Positions 9,227 through 17,938 are shown, counted from the stretch's first letter. The stretch: DNA of 38,812 nucleotides from Deltaproteobacteria bacterium (GCA_024275075.1 JAJRZU010000026.1:1-38812), one strand, 5' to 3'. Program-made: numbers and translations. The notes: generated by a model from the sequence alone, not told the origin.

Positions 9227-9592
9227 TTGGCACGAATATCAGGTGTTGATCTACCAAAGAACAAAAGGATCGAGATTGCTATTACCTATATCTATGGTAT
9301 TGGCAGGACTGCGTCGGTCAAGATATTAGAGGCGGCGGGTATAGATAAGACCAAGAAGACGAACGACCTGACCGAATCCGAGGTCTCGAGCATACGAGAA
9401 GTGATTGATCGTGATTATAAGGTGGAAGGTGATCTGAAACGTGAGATAATGACCAACATCAAGCGATTGATGGACTTGGGTTCATATAAAGGGCTAAGGC
9501 ACAGAAGGGGCCTACCTGTAAACGGGCAGAGGACGAAGACGAACGCTCGTACCAGGAAGGGACCGAAAAGAGCATATGGCAGGAAGAAATAA
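9227..9592 (+). CDS. rpsM: Ribosomal protein S13
   Basis: 30S head protein that forms intersubunit bridges. Length 121 aa with the start [18 protein letters not shown] and the C-terminal signature [20 protein letters not shown]. The start codon is TTG behind AAGGAGAAC. First gene of the alpha-operon part; in E. coli this operon is regulated by S4 (rpsD), but I could not identify the leader pseudoknot here. Confidence 0.98.
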   Translation: MARISGVDLPKNKRIEIAITYIYGIGRTASVKILEAAGIDKTKKTNDLTESEVSSIREVIDRDYKVEGDLKREIMTNIKRLMDLGSYKGLRHRRGLPVNGQRTKTNARTRKGPKRAYGRKK

Positions 9593-9610
9593 TTAAAGGC
9601 TGGGGGAACA

Positions 9611-10006
9611 ATGGCTAAGCATGTAAAGAAGCGAACGCAGAAGAAGAAGGTAAAAAAGAACATACAAACAGGTGTTGCTCACATACAATCTACATTTAAT
9701 AATACGATAATAACATTATCAGATGTAGCAGGGAATGTGATTTCATGGTCAAGTTCTGGTAGTCAGGGCTTTAAAGGCTCAAGGAAAAGCACGCCGTTTG
9801 CGGCACAGATCGCGGCGGAACATGCGGCGAAAAAGGCTATGGAACATGGCTTAAGGAGTGTGGAGGTATTAATAAAAGGACCTGGTTCTGGCAGGGAGGC
9901 GGCGCTTCGTGCGCTTCAGGCCGTTGGTATCACCATAACGATGATCAGGGACGTTACACCGATTCCGCACAATGGCTGTAAGCCGCCAAAAAGAAGAAGA
10001 GTTTAG
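9611..10006 (+). CDS. rpsK: Ribosomal protein S11
   Basis: 30S platform protein near the E site. Length 131 aa. A lysine-rich N-terminus is followed by [20 protein letters not shown], then [19 protein letters not shown] and the C-terminal [20 protein letters not shown], the classic S11 ending. It stops with TAG, backed up by TAA three codons later. Confidence 0.98.
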   Translation: MAKHVKKRTQKKKVKKNIQTGVAHIQSTFNNTIITLSDVAGNVISWSSSGSQGFKGSRKSTPFAAQIAAEHAAKKAMEHGLRSVEVLIKGPGSGREAALRALQAVGITITMIRDVTPIPHNGCKPPKRRRV

Positions 10007-10027
10007 GCAATTTAAAGGAGGTTTGAC

Positions 10028-10654
10028 TTGGCAAGATATACGGGCTCTGCATGCAGGATATGCCGCAGGGAAAATTTGAAGATTTATTTAAAGGGCAACA
10101 GGTGCTACACCGATAAGTGCGCTATTGACAGAAGGAATTACCCGCCAGGGCAACATGGTCAAAGAAGGGCCAAGTTTTCTGAGTATGGCACCCAGCTAAG
10201 AGAGAAGCAGAAGGTGAAAAGGATATACGGCCTGTTAGAGAACCAGTTCAGGACACTTTTCAAGAGAGCGGATTCTCAAAGAGGTATTACCGGTGAGAAT
10301 CTCCTTAATCTCTTAGAAAAAAGGCTGGACAATGTTATTTACAGAAGCGGGTTCCTGACTTCAAGAAGAGAGAGCAGGCAGATGGTCAGGCACAATCACT
10401 TCCTGGTAAATGGGAAGAAAGTAAACATCCCGTCTTATCTTGTAAAAGCGGGTGATGTCATTGAATTAAAAGAGAAGAGCAGGAAGATCAAGAGGGTTCA
10501 GGAGTCGTTGGACAGCGTTATCAGGCGTGGTATGCCAAAGTGGCTTGAGCTTGAGAAAGAGAATTTCAAGTGCATCATTAAAGATGAACCTGAAAGAGAA
10601 GACATTACTATGCCGATTAATGAACAGTTGATCGTTGAGCTTTATTCAAAATAA
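10028..10654 (+). CDS. rpsD: Ribosomal protein S4, with zinc-type N-terminal cysteines
   Basis: Primary 16S rRNA-binding protein. Length 208 aa. The N-terminus reads [15 protein letters not shown], then CYTDKCA, giving a CxxC and Cx5C-type cluster as in zinc-binding S4 proteins. The S4 RNA-binding domain ([14 protein letters not shown], then [20 protein letters not shown]) is intact. The start is TTG behind AAAGGAGG. It lies between rpsK and rpoA as in most bacteria. Confidence 0.98.
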   Translation: MARYTGSACRICRRENLKIYLKGNRCYTDKCAIDRRNYPPGQHGQRRAKFSEYGTQLREKQKVKRIYGLLENQFRTLFKRADSQRGITGENLLNLLEKRLDNVIYRSGFLTSRRESRQMVRHNHFLVNGKKVNIPSYLVKAGDVIELKEKSRKIKRVQESLDSVIRRGMPKWLELEKENFKCIIKDEPEREDITMPINEQLIVELYSK

Positions 10655-10690
10655 TAAATAATTTGCTGTACTTAAATCTATGGAGGAGCC

Positions 10691-11707
10691 ATGTATAAAA
10701 ATTGGCGCGATCTTATTAAACCAAAATTATTAGAGGTTGAGAAGGATACGCTTACTAATAATTATGGAAGGTTTTTTGCCGAGCCGTTTGAAAGAGGGTT
10801 TGGTATCACTGTCGGTAATTCAATGCGAAGGATACTTACTTCTTCACTTCAGGGCGCGGCGATAACCGCTGTTAAAATTGATAATGTATCCCACGAGTTT
10901 TCTGCGATAGCGGGTGTTAAGGAAGATGTTACAGAGATCATCCTGAATCTTAAGCAGGTTCTTATCAAGCTTCATTCTCACGGGCCTGAAAAGATATACA
11001 TCAAGGCGGACAAGGCCGGTGAGATAAAGGCCGGTGATATTGTCGTAAATCAGAATGTTGAGATACTTAACCCTGACCTGCACATCGCCACCCTTTCAAA
11101 AGAAGGGAAGCTGAACATCGAGATGAGAGTCAAGATGGGTAAGGGGTACGCACCGGCGGAGAAGAACAAGGAGGAAGGGCTGCCGATTGGTACTATACCG
11201 ATCGACTCGATTTTCTCACCGATCAAGAAGGTCATTTACAATGTAACGAACGCAAGGGTGGAGCAGTTTACGGATTATGATAAGCTGACGATGGATGTAT
11301 GGACTGACGGCAGTGTCGCTCCTGAGGACGCGATCGCTTATTCCGCCAAGATCCTGAAAGAGCACATGAATATTTTCATCAACTTTGAGGAGCCGGTCGA
11401 GCCTGAGATAACAGAGGAGGAGGAGACCGAAGATACGGAATCGGCTCAGATCAACGAGAACCTTTACCGGTCGGTGGAGGAGCTCGAGCTGTCGGTGCGG
11501 TCTGCCAACTGCCTTAAAAACGCAAATATCAGGACAATAGGTGAGCTTGTCCAGAAGACGGAAGCTGAGATGTTAAAGACGAAGAATTTTGGCAGGAAGT
11601 CATTGAATGAGATAAAAGATATTCTTATGGAGATGGGTCTTCATCTGGGTATGGCATTAGAGGATATGGATTTCCAGAGTGAGATCACAAAAAAAAATGA
11701 ATTATAA
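10691..11707 (+). CDS. rpoA: RNA polymerase alpha subunit
   Basis: Alpha subunit, scaffold of RNA polymerase assembly. Length 338 aa. The N-terminal domain (residues about 20-230) has [19 protein letters not shown] and the [14 protein letters not shown] segment. An acidic linker (EEEETEDTE) follows, then the C-terminal domain with [15 protein letters not shown] and the [15 protein letters not shown] helix-hairpin-helix used for UP elements and activators. The start ATG has GGAGG upstream. Confidence 0.98.
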   Translation: MYKNWRDLIKPKLLEVEKDTLTNNYGRFFAEPFERGFGITVGNSMRRILTSSLQGAAITAVKIDNVSHEFSAIAGVKEDVTEIILNLKQVLIKLHSHGPEKIYIKADKAGEIKAGDIVVNQNVEILNPDLHIATLSKEGKLNIEMRVKMGKGYAPAEKNKEEGLPIGTIPIDSIFSPIKKVIYNVTNARVEQFTDYDKLTMDVWTDGSVAPEDAIAYSAKILKEHMNIFINFEEPVEPEITEEEETEDTESAQINENLYRSVEELELSVRSANCLKNANIRTIGELVQKTEAEMLKTKNFGRKSLNEIKDILMEMGLHLGMALEDMDFQSEITKKNEL

Positions 11708-11718
11708 AGGGTATTATT

Positions 11719-12363
11719 ATGCGACACCAAGTATCAGGTAGAAGGTTAAACAGAACGCCAAGTCATAGAAACGCTATGATGAGGAACATGGTAACATCAT
11801 TGATCATGCACGAGAGGATCAGTACTACGGTTCAAAAAGCGAAAGAGCTTAGAATCGTTGCCGAGAAACTTGTGACGTTAGCGAAGCGCGGTGACCTGCA
11901 CGCGAGAAGGCAGGCTTTGAAGGTGATTAGAAGTATCGAGGCCATGAAGAAGCTTTTTGATGATTATTCAAATCGGTTCGCGACAAGAAATGGCGGATAT
12001 ACGAGAATAACCAGGACTGGTTTCAGGCATGGAGACAAGGCTGAGATGTCGATCATCGAGTTTTTACCTGCTGAGCAGAAAAAGGTTGTTGAGAAAGGTA
12101 AAAAGACAAGGCGGAGAAAAGCCGCAAAGAAGGATGATGTCGCAAAGCCAGTCACCAGAAGAAAAACGGCCGCGAAGAAAGAAGAAACTGCGCCGGAGGT
12201 TGAAGCTGTCTCCGCTCCTGCGGATACCGCTGAAGCCAAGGAGCCGCAGGCAAACGGTGCAGATAACGCCGCCGCTGAAGTAAAAGAGAGCGCAACCGAA
12301 ACGAAGGAAGAGAATGTGGAAGCTGCCGCGAAAGAGGAACCAAAGGAAGAAACAAAAGAGTAA
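11719..12363 (+). CDS. rplQ: Ribosomal protein L17 with a long charged C-terminal tail
   Basis: 50S protein near the tunnel exit. Residues 1 to about 120 are a normal L17 ([40 protein letters not shown]). Residues from about 127 to 214 form a low-complexity tail: first Lys/Arg-rich ([11 protein letters not shown]), then Ala/Glu/Lys-rich and overall acidic. This nearly doubles the usual length. Such tails occur in some lineages. Last gene of the ribosomal cluster. Confidence 0.96.
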   Translation: MRHQVSGRRLNRTPSHRNAMMRNMVTSLIMHERISTTVQKAKELRIVAEKLVTLAKRGDLHARRQALKVIRSIEAMKKLFDDYSNRFATRNGGYTRITRTGFRHGDKAEMSIIEFLPAEQKKVVEKGKKTRRRKAAKKDDVAKPVTRRKTAAKKEETAPEVEAVSAPADTAEAKEPQANGADNAAAEVKESATETKEENVEAAAKEEPKEETKE

Positions 12364-12391
12364 TATCAATGTTTGATATAGCATATATTAA

Positions 12392-12532
12392 GGGACTGTT
12401 GTCAAATAGTGTAAAATACATATTTTCAAAAAATCCTACGTTGTAAGTTGTTGATATTACGGGGCGCCGACAGCATCTGGATGTTCGGAGGCGAAGGGGC
12501 AAGCCCCTTAAATTGTATTGGGCAACATGCCC
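12392..12532 (+). repeat. Copy 1 of a diverged intergenic element (partner at 19782)
   Basis: It opens GGGACTGTTGTCAAATAG; at offset 49 it has TTGTAAGTTGTTGA, and it ends with the hairpin core GGGCAACATGCCC. The copy at 19782 has GGGGCTATTGCAAAATAG, then TTGTAAGTGATTGA at the same offset of 49, and the same core at its end. The terminus resembles the GGNNCTGTTGCAAA ends of IS6-type insertion sequences, so this may be a decayed IS end or miniature element. No transposase is encoded. Confidence 0.55.
12508..12532 (+). repeat. 25-bp dispersed repeat (identical to 35311-35335, minus strand)
   Basis: A 25-base sequence beginning TTAAATTGTATTG and ending in the hairpin GGGCA-ACA-TGCCC occurs here and, in reverse complement, perfectly at 35311-35335. 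The 13-base core also occurs at 19901-19913. Confidence 0.85.
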
Positions 12533-12535
12533 ATT

Positions 12536-12569
12536 AAGGCAGGGGAGGCTTACTCTTCTGCCTTTTTTT
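12536..12569 (+). terminator. Intrinsic terminator after the ribosomal protein operon
   Basis: AAGGCAG (12536-12542) pairs perfectly with CTGCCTT (12558-12564) around a 15-base loop and runs into seven T residues (12563-12569). It is the first good terminator after rplV. Upstream in the same gap is another small hairpin, GGGG-CAAG-CCCC (12496-12507). Confidence 0.75.
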
Positions 12570-12601
12570 GTTTCAGCCGCCAAGGAGACTAAGAGTCGGA
12601 T

Positions 12602-13441
12602 ATGATAGAATTTAAGGGTGTGACATATAGAGCCGCAAAGTCAGTAAAAACGGCGGCTTATGAGAATATCGATATCTTGTGTGATATAGATATCAGGATA
12701 AGTAAAGGCCGCTTCGTCAGCATAATCGGTAAGAACGGTTCGGGTAAGACTACTTTTGGTATGCTCATCAAGGGGCTGTTAGCGCCGACATCGGGCGAGG
12801 TCATCGTTGATGCTGAAGTAAATCGCGGTGTTAACGATAAGGTGGGTTACATATTTACCAATCCTGAGAATCAGATAGTGCACCCTTTGGTTGAAGATGA
12901 TATCGCGTTCGGGCTCGAGAACCAGATGGCGGCGGAGTCTGAGATGCGTCAAAGGGTAGTGGCCGCCCTGAAGGAAGTAAGTATGGAGGCTCATTTGAAG
13001 AGCCCGATACACTGGTTATCCAGGGGCGAGCAGCAAAAGATAGTCGCCGCCGGTGTGATTACCCTGAACAGTGAGGTGATCGTCTTTGATGAGGCGGCGT
13101 CTTTACTTGACGGCAAAGCGAAGGATGAACTGATGAGGATAGTCCTTAAGCTTAACAAGGTGGACGAGAAGACTATAATCTACATAACCCATGACTTGCG
13201 TGATGTGATCTTTACCGATGACGTCATACTCTTAGAGAGTGGAAGTATCGCTTTTAATGGTAGTAAAGAAGCGTTTTTTAAGGATACCGATATGCAGGAG
13301 AAATATAAATATGAGCTACCGGATGTTGTAAAATTAGTCAATTATTTCAGGGGCAAAGGTTTTGAGCTGGGGTACTGCGACACGCCAGCGCTCATTGAAA
13401 AGATCAACGCGATTTTAAAACAGAGGCAGCGATCATTGTAG
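12602..13441 (+). CDS. Energy-coupling-factor (EcfA-like) ABC transporter ATPase
   Basis: Cytoplasmic ATPase of the ECF/CbiO class. Length 279 aa. Walker A is GKNGSGKTT (43-51), the Q-loop region reads NPENQIVHPLVEDDIAFGLEN (the PENQ motif typical of EcfA/CbiO), the signature is LSRGEQ (139-144), and Walker B is VIVFDE (159-164). In Firmicutes ecfA genes also follow rplQ, but there a second ATPase and EcfT come next. Here no EcfT, substrate-binding S component or second ATPase is adjacent, so the partner genes must lie elsewhere or be missing. The substrate cannot be told. It stops with TAG inside the inverted repeat shared with the converging gene. Confidence 0.9.
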   Translation: MIEFKGVTYRAAKSVKTAAYENIDILCDIDIRISKGRFVSIIGKNGSGKTTFGMLIKGLLAPTSGEVIVDAEVNRGVNDKVGYIFTNPENQIVHPLVEDDIAFGLENQMAAESEMRQRVVAALKEVSMEAHLKSPIHWLSRGEQQKIVAAGVITLNSEVIVFDEAASLLDGKAKDELMRIVLKLNKVDEKTIIYITHDLRDVIFTDDVILLESGSIAFNGSKEAFFKDTDMQEKYKYELPDVVKLVNYFRGKGFELGYCDTPALIEKINAILKQRQRSL

Positions 13442-13457
13442 AGCGTCTACAATGATC
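13431..13457. terminator. Perfect 12-bp inverted repeat spanning both stop codons of converging genes
   Basis: GATCATTGTAGA (13431-13442), loop GCG, TCTACAATGATC (13446-13457). It contains the TAG of the ATPase gene and the TGA of the PfpI gene, whose coding regions overlap by nine bases. On the plus strand it is followed by only a short T stretch. Likely a bidirectional terminator or mRNA 3'-end stabiliser. Confidence 0.7.
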
Positions 13458-13942
13458 TTTGCGAACCTTTGTGCGGACTCTGGCCCCTTAGCCGTGACGA
13501 TGTCGCCATCTTTTACGACATCGCTCTTTTGCAGGAGCGCGCCTTTTTCTGCCAGGTTCCCCTGTTGAGAACCGAATACAGCCGCTTTTTTGCCGTGCAT
13601 AAGGCCGGCATTCGCCAGGATCGACGGGGCGATGCAGATAGCGCCTAAGAGCCTGTTTGCCGCGAGAGTCTTCTTCGCTATTTCATGCGCCGACTCATCA
13701 TCGAAATACTCACGCGCGCCGCCGCCACCGACAAAAATGACCGCGTCAAAGTCCGCAGGGTCGATTTCGGTGTACAAAACGTCAGGTGTGACAAGAGCGC
13801 CGAGCATACCGGTGCAAGGCGTTGTCTTCGATGACGCGGTGGTCACCTGAAAGCCGTTTTTTATGAACACATTCTTAGGTATCTCATACTCTTCGTCCCG
13901 GAAATTTCCGCTTGCTATTATCATCAATATTTTCTTGTCCAC
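13433..13942 (-). CDS. DJ-1/PfpI family protein
   Basis: Member of the class I glutamine amidotransferase-like DJ-1/PfpI superfamily (proteases, deglycase-type or stress proteins). Length 169 aa. The nucleophile elbow is GAICIAPSILANAG with C103; a Glu (E17 or E18, RDEEYEIP) is in the position that contacts the Cys in this family. The usual His after the Cys (AICHGP) is replaced by Ile (AICIAP), so a PfpI-type Cys-His pair is not obvious. GTG start with GGGGGTG upstream. The exact substrate is unknown. Confidence 0.88.
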   Translation of the reverse strand: MDKKILMIIASGNFRDEEYEIPKNVFIKNGFQVTTASSKTTPCTGMLGALVTPDVLYTEIDPADFDAVIFVGGGGAREYFDDESAHEIAKKTLAANRLLGAICIAPSILANAGLMHGKKAAVFGSQQGNLAEKGALLQKSDVVKDGDIVTAKGPESAQRFAKIIVDALQ

Positions 13943-13970
13943 GGCGCACCCCCAAATAATATATAGTGTG

Positions 13971-13999
13971 ATTATATAAAGGATAAATAAGGTTGTAAA
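13971..13999 (-). promoter_or_regulatory. Sigma70-type promoter of the PfpI-family gene
   Basis: On the minus strand TTTACA (13999-13994), spacer 17, TATAAT (13976-13971, consensus). It lies about 30 bases upstream of the GTG start. Confidence 0.8.
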
Positions 14000-14062
14000 G
14001 CGTTTAAAAATATTTATGAAAAATACCGGTGACGATATAATTAATGAAGATAAAGATTGGGA

Positions 14063-14091
14063 TTGACATAAGCGGAAAATTCAGTAAGAAT
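14063..14091 (+). promoter_or_regulatory. Probable sigma70-type promoter of the response regulator gene
   Basis: TTGACA (14063-14068) followed after 16-17 bases by TAAGAAT (14085-14091). The start codon is 17 bases downstream of the -10 region. Confidence 0.6.
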
Positions 14092-14107
14092 AAATTAAGG
14101 GGTGTTG

Positions 14108-14911
14108 ATGAAGAAGAATATTGTTTTGATCGAGGATTCCAATTTTGTCAGGTCGCTTTTGAAGCATTCTCTTTCAGAGCGCGGTTTTGAAGTATATGAG
14201 GCTGAAAGCGGAGAGAAGATCCTGCGTTCCAAGAGGTTTAATCCTTCCCTTTCAGAACCCGGCTTATTAGATAAGATAAAAGTCGACCTGTTTATTCTTG
14301 ATATTGAATTAGAGGATATCAACGGGCTTGTTATTTTAAAGAAGCTGAAAGCGCATGCGGACTTAAAGGATATACCGGTGATTGTGAATTCATCTCACAG
14401 CGATAAAGAGACTATCGTGCAGGCAATAACGACCGGCGCCTGCGATTATGTGCTGAAGACGGAGAATTTTTCAACGATATTACTTGATAAGGTGAGCAGG
14501 ATCTTTGAAAAGGAGTTAAGCACTTTTGAAGCGACACTGTCGCGGGAGCTTGACTGGGTAAAATATGGCGGTAAGGAGCTCTCCTTTGCGCTGATAACAT
14601 TATCAGACGAAAGCGACAGGGAAAAGCCAGTGGAGAAGGAGAGTTATGAGAAAGTCGTTGCGAAGCTTAAAGAGCATATCCGGCATTATGACTGGATATT
14701 CTTACTGGACGATAAGACAATAGCGGTGATCTTGCCGCTTACTACCGTACAGGCGGTTGTCATATTACGAAACAGGTTGTTAGAGATATCAAAGAAGGTG
14801 AACGAGGAGATAGCAACCCCGATGAAGGTGCAGTTGGGGTTCAGCCACTACCCGACAAACGCCTCAAGCGTTAAAGAGCTCATCGAAGAAGCAAGAAAAC
14901 AGGTAAAATAA
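14108..14911 (+). CDS. Response regulator: receiver domain plus degenerate GGDEF-like domain
   Basis: Length 267 aa from ATG 14108, chosen over GTG 14102 because AAGGGG lies at proper spacing. The receiver (residues 1 to about 125) has D10 in the acidic pocket, phospho-acceptor D65 (FILDIELED) and K117; an insertion of about 15 residues (SKRFNPSLSEPG region) precedes the phosphosite strand. The C-terminal part has the GGDEF-domain outline (RHYDWIFLLDDKTIAVILP and GFSHYPTNASSVKELIEEA), but the GGDEF loop is replaced by LLDDK. Catalysis of c-di-GMP synthesis is therefore not expected; a binding or dimerisation role is inferred. Confidence 0.85.
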   Translation: MKKNIVLIEDSNFVRSLLKHSLSERGFEVYEAESGEKILRSKRFNPSLSEPGLLDKIKVDLFILDIELEDINGLVILKKLKAHADLKDIPVIVNSSHSDKETIVQAITTGACDYVLKTENFSTILLDKVSRIFEKELSTFEATLSRELDWVKYGGKELSFALITLSDESDREKPVEKESYEKVVAKLKEHIRHYDWIFLLDDKTIAVILPLTTVQAVVILRNRLLEISKKVNEEIATPMKVQLGFSHYPTNASSVKELIEEARKQVK

Positions 14912-14955
14912 AGGCGGGCATTTCTTAAAAAAACATCTATATGGTAAACTTTCTA

Positions 14956-14984
14956 TTGACAAATAAACTGTAAATGATGATAAT
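14956..14984 (+). promoter_or_regulatory. Promoter of tRNA-Ser
   Basis: TTGACA (14956-14961), spacer exactly 17, GATAAT (14979-14984). The tRNA 5' end is 43 bases downstream, suiting a short 5' leader removed by RNase P. Confidence 0.8.
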
Positions 14985-15027
14985 GCGGCGCAAATCATCA
15001 GTTGGTTATGGTGTGGTGCGATGAATC

Positions 15028-15117
<90 letters not shown>

Positions 15118-15151
15118 TTATTAAAATTCATATTAAACCGGATTAGCGGTC

Positions 15152-15535
15152 TTATCCTTGTGCATACGCAATCACATCTATCTCAACGCGGGCGCCTTTT
15201 GGCAGGTACGCCGCCTGAACAGTGCTTCGCGCAGGTTTCGAGCCGGCAAAATACTCCTCATACACTTTGTTAAATTTTTGGAAGTCAGCCATATCAGCCA
15301 GATAACACGTAGTTTTTAGTACATTATCAAGCGAGCTGCCCGCGGCAATCAGGACATTCAGGATGTTCTCGATGACTTGTTTTGTCTCCTGCTCAATTGT
15401 ACCGGTTACCATTGTGTTCGTCCCAGGGTCGATCGCAATCTGACCTGAAAGGTACAATACACCACCAAAAAGGAGAGCCTGAGAATATGCCCCTATCGGC
15501 AAGGGCGCTTTATTTGTCTGGATGATCTTTTTCAT
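15152..15535 (-). CDS. ridA: RidA family enamine/imine deaminase
   Basis: Hydrolyses reactive 2-aminoacrylate-type enamines released by PLP enzymes. Length 127 aa from MKKIIQTNKAPLPIGAYSQA; an upstream in-frame ATG at 15556 would add seven residues but lacks family support. The signature RSTVQAAYLPKGARVEIDVIA holds the conserved Arg that binds the substrate carboxylate and the Glu of the active site. It follows the lipoprotein gene at 15564 on the same strand by about 28 bases and may be cotranscribed. Confidence 0.94.
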   Translation of the reverse strand: MKKIIQTNKAPLPIGAYSQALLFGGVLYLSGQIAIDPGTNTMVTGTIEQETKQVIENILNVLIAAGSSLDNVLKTTCYLADMADFQKFNKVYEEYFAGSKPARSTVQAAYLPKGARVEIDVIAYAQG

Positions 15536-15563
15536 AATGCAGGCTATAGATTCCACTTATTTT

Positions 15564-16277
15564 TTATTTTTTATCGGAATTTTCATTGGATTTATCAAGC
15601 ACCTTCTCAAAAATGATGACCTTGTCAATTATATCATATTTTGCGTCCAGCGCCATCATGCTTATTTTGCAGGCAACTATTGTACCATCGGTCTTAAAGC
15701 GCACCTGCCAGTTGTACATGATGGTGTCTTTGTTGATTGAATAGAACTCCGCGTTAATGTAGTCGTTACCGTCAAAAGAGATATTTTTTTGATATTTATC
15801 ATCCAAAGTCAATATCCCCGGCTTGCTCTGTAGAACCCCTTTTTCTATCGCATCAGGTATCTCGTCCAGGCTGACTGCCTCTGGTATGAAGAGATTTGAT
15901 AAGAATTTTAAGTATAAAGCCGCCTGCGGCTCATCTGGCACCATGAATTTTTCATTTTTTATCATAGTGTTATAATTATGGAAAGAGAACATGTCTGGAT
16001 AATTCAAGAAGAAGAACATATTATTGTTTTTTGATACTGCTGTTATAAAATGATTGCAAAAGCCGTGGTTATTGTATCTTAATATATAGAAATCGTAATT
16101 TTTTAAAATTATGTACCTTTTTACCTCCTTTACGCTGACATAATCTTCAAGATGCTGGTTTAAGACATTAGAGATCGTAACGATCGGCAGGTTAAATTCG
16201 TTCTTAAGTTTATCCCTAAAGCAACCGGTGATTAGAAAGAGTATGCTAAACGTTATTAATATTTTTATCTTCTTCAA
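15564..16277 (-). CDS. Putative lipoprotein, function unknown
   Basis: Length 237 aa. N-terminal signal peptide MKKIKILITFSILFLITGC with a lipobox (ITGC), so it is expected to be lipid-anchored. The rest is soluble, rich in Asn, Lys and aromatic residues, with no motif I recognise. A start at TTG 16277 is preceded by AAGGA at normal spacing. It lies directly upstream of ridA on the same strand. The promoter region contains a tandem 15-bp duplication. Confidence 0.8.
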   Translation of the reverse strand: MKKIKILITFSILFLITGCFRDKLKNEFNLPIVTISNVLNQHLEDYVSVKEVKRYIILKNYDFYILRYNNHGFCNHFITAVSKNNNMFFFLNYPDMFSFHNYNTMIKNEKFMVPDEPQAALYLKFLSNLFIPEAVSLDEIPDAIEKGVLQSKPGILTLDDKYQKNISFDGNDYINAEFYSINKDTIMYNWQVRFKTDGTIVACKISMMALDAKYDIIDKVIIFEKVLDKSNENSDKK

Positions 16278-16707
16278 TTCAGGTTCCTTAACATATTTGC
16301 AAGTAACATATTTGCAAGTAATAGATCAAAAATAAAACAGAGTTACGAAATTAAACGATTATTTATTTATCTTTGCCCCGCGCTTTTTTTTGATAAGCGC
16401 TTTTAACAGTGAAATTACAATATTAAAACATGAAAAAACGCGCTATTTAACGCAATCCCTTTTTTTATCAGCCCCGCTAAGGCTGTAGGCAAATAATGGC
16501 ATCCCCACTAATAACAGATAAATAAAGGGCAAAATGTTTAGCAAAACACTAATTGCGAAAAAACGCTTGCCACGTGTTTTCTTACATGCAAGAACCCTTC
16601 CATAAAATATTTTTTTGGTAAGCCACCAGTTTAGAACAATATTTTAAACTGTCGCGCCGTCTAAAACAATTCATCGGTAGCCGCGGCTGTCCATGCGCAA
16701 CATTTTG
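16278..16707. other. Intergenic region, AT-rich, between the lipoprotein gene and argJ
   Basis: No credible gene. It holds the tandem 15-bp duplication at 16289-16318, a hairpin GCGCTT-loop-AAGCGC at 16380-16400 followed by four T (could terminate plus-strand transcripts), and a 10-bp palindrome AGCCGCGGCT at 16679-16688 just beyond argJ. The minus strand past the argJ stop stays open for about 30 codons, without recognisable homology. Confidence 0.6.
16289..16318. repeat. Tandem 15-bp duplication upstream of the lipoprotein gene
   Basis: TAACATATTTGCAAG occurs twice without spacer (16289-16303 and 16304-16318), immediately upstream of the minus-strand start at 16277. It may duplicate a -10 element (TATGTT on the minus strand) or an operator. 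Confidence 0.85.
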
Positions 16708-17904
16708 CTAAGTGGTATACGCGCTGTTTATTTTTACATAATCGTATGTCAGATCGCAGGTAAGCAACTGTGCTTTCGCCTCACCTATATTCAAATCGAC
16801 GGTTATTGTGATCTCCTTCTCTTGCAAAGCATTGGTCAGCGCCTCTTCATTGTCCAGGGTAACGATAGAGCTTTGCCTGACAATCTGTATCGAGCCGATA
16901 TGGATATCGATATTATTCGGGTATATCAGGGCGTCAGCATTCCCTATCGCCATCAGCAGCCTGCCGACGTTCGCGTCCTCACCGAAGAACGCGGTTTTTA
17001 CCAGCGGTTAATTCGCGATGGTTCGGGAGACGTTCTCGGCGTCTTTTGCGGACTTTGCACCGGTGGTGATGACCTTAAGAAGTTTTGTGGCTCCTTCGCC
17101 ATCTTTTACGATCATCTCGCTCAAGTCATACATGACTGCCTGAACCGCATCGACAAAGGCTGCCGCCTCGTCAGAGCCTTTGGTTATATTCGCCGCGCCT
17201 GATTCGCCGTTAGCCATGATCAACACCATATCGTTCGTGCTTGTATCACCGTCAACGGTAATCCTGTTGAAGGTCTTGTCAACACACTGCCTTAGTATCT
17301 CGTCTAAATAGCGGTGTTCCACTGCCGCGTCGGTAAGTATGAACCCCAGCATCGTAGCCATATTGGGCATGATCATTCCCGCACCCTTCGCGATACCGCA
17401 TACAACCACCTTATTGTCTCCGTGCTGTATTGCCCGGTGTGATATCTTATGAAAGGTGTCCGTTGTCATAATAGATTCAGCGAAGTCGACTATCCTGTCT
17501 GGTGCAAGCGAGTGGCACAGCGCAGGCAATGCCCCCTTTATCTTCTTTATCTCCAGCCTCTTGCCGATGACGCCCGTAGAGGCTACGACGACATCGTCCT
17601 CATCGAGGTTAAGGCACTTAGCGGCATAAAAAGCCATGCTCTTAGCGTCCGCGAGACCCTCCTCACCGGTGGCGGCGTTCGCGTTGCCGCTGTTGACTAT
17701 GACACCCTGGCAAAAGCCGCTCTTGAGCTTATCGATGCTGATATATACCGGCGCCGCTTTGATGGCGTTTTTAGTGAATACCGCCGCGGCTGTCGCTTTT
17801 ACGGTTGAGAAGATCAGGCCGAGATCAGGCTTGCCGCTCTCTTTTATCTTCGCGTTTGCAAAGGAGAATAAAAAACCCTTTAAATCCATAGGTATATCTG
17901 ACAT
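16708..17904 (-). pseudogene. argJ: Glutamate N-acetyltransferase / N-acetylglutamate synthase ArgJ, interrupted by an in-frame TAA
   Basis: Bifunctional arginine-pathway enzyme that transfers the acetyl group from N-acetylornithine to glutamate. The reading frame is 398 residues with one internal stop. The autocleavage site is intact: GAGMIMPNMATML with the nucleophile T184 after A183. After AANVSRTIAN-type sequence (ENVSRTIAN) a TAA at 17008-17010 interrupts, and the same frame resumes PLVKTAFFGEDANVGR, the conserved ArgJ block normally reading NSPLVKTA. TCA to TAA would explain it. The C-terminus DYVKINSAYTT then TAG is the normal family end. The upstream ORF alone would lack about 100 residues of the beta chain. 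Also unusual is Val for Trp in the NWGR motif. It lies 34 bases after the kinase gene on the same strand. Confidence 0.9.
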
Positions 17905-17938
17905 ATTAATTTTACCCGCGCTTTTATGTGTATCTCCG

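Noticed and set aside
12392-12601. Riboswitch in front of the ATPase gene
   Set aside because: The structure is explained by the repeat element and an intrinsic terminator; no conserved riboswitch core was recognised.
13590-13850. Open frame on the plus strand opposite the PfpI gene
   Set aside because: Shadow of the minus-strand gene; low-complexity translation without a ribosome binding site.
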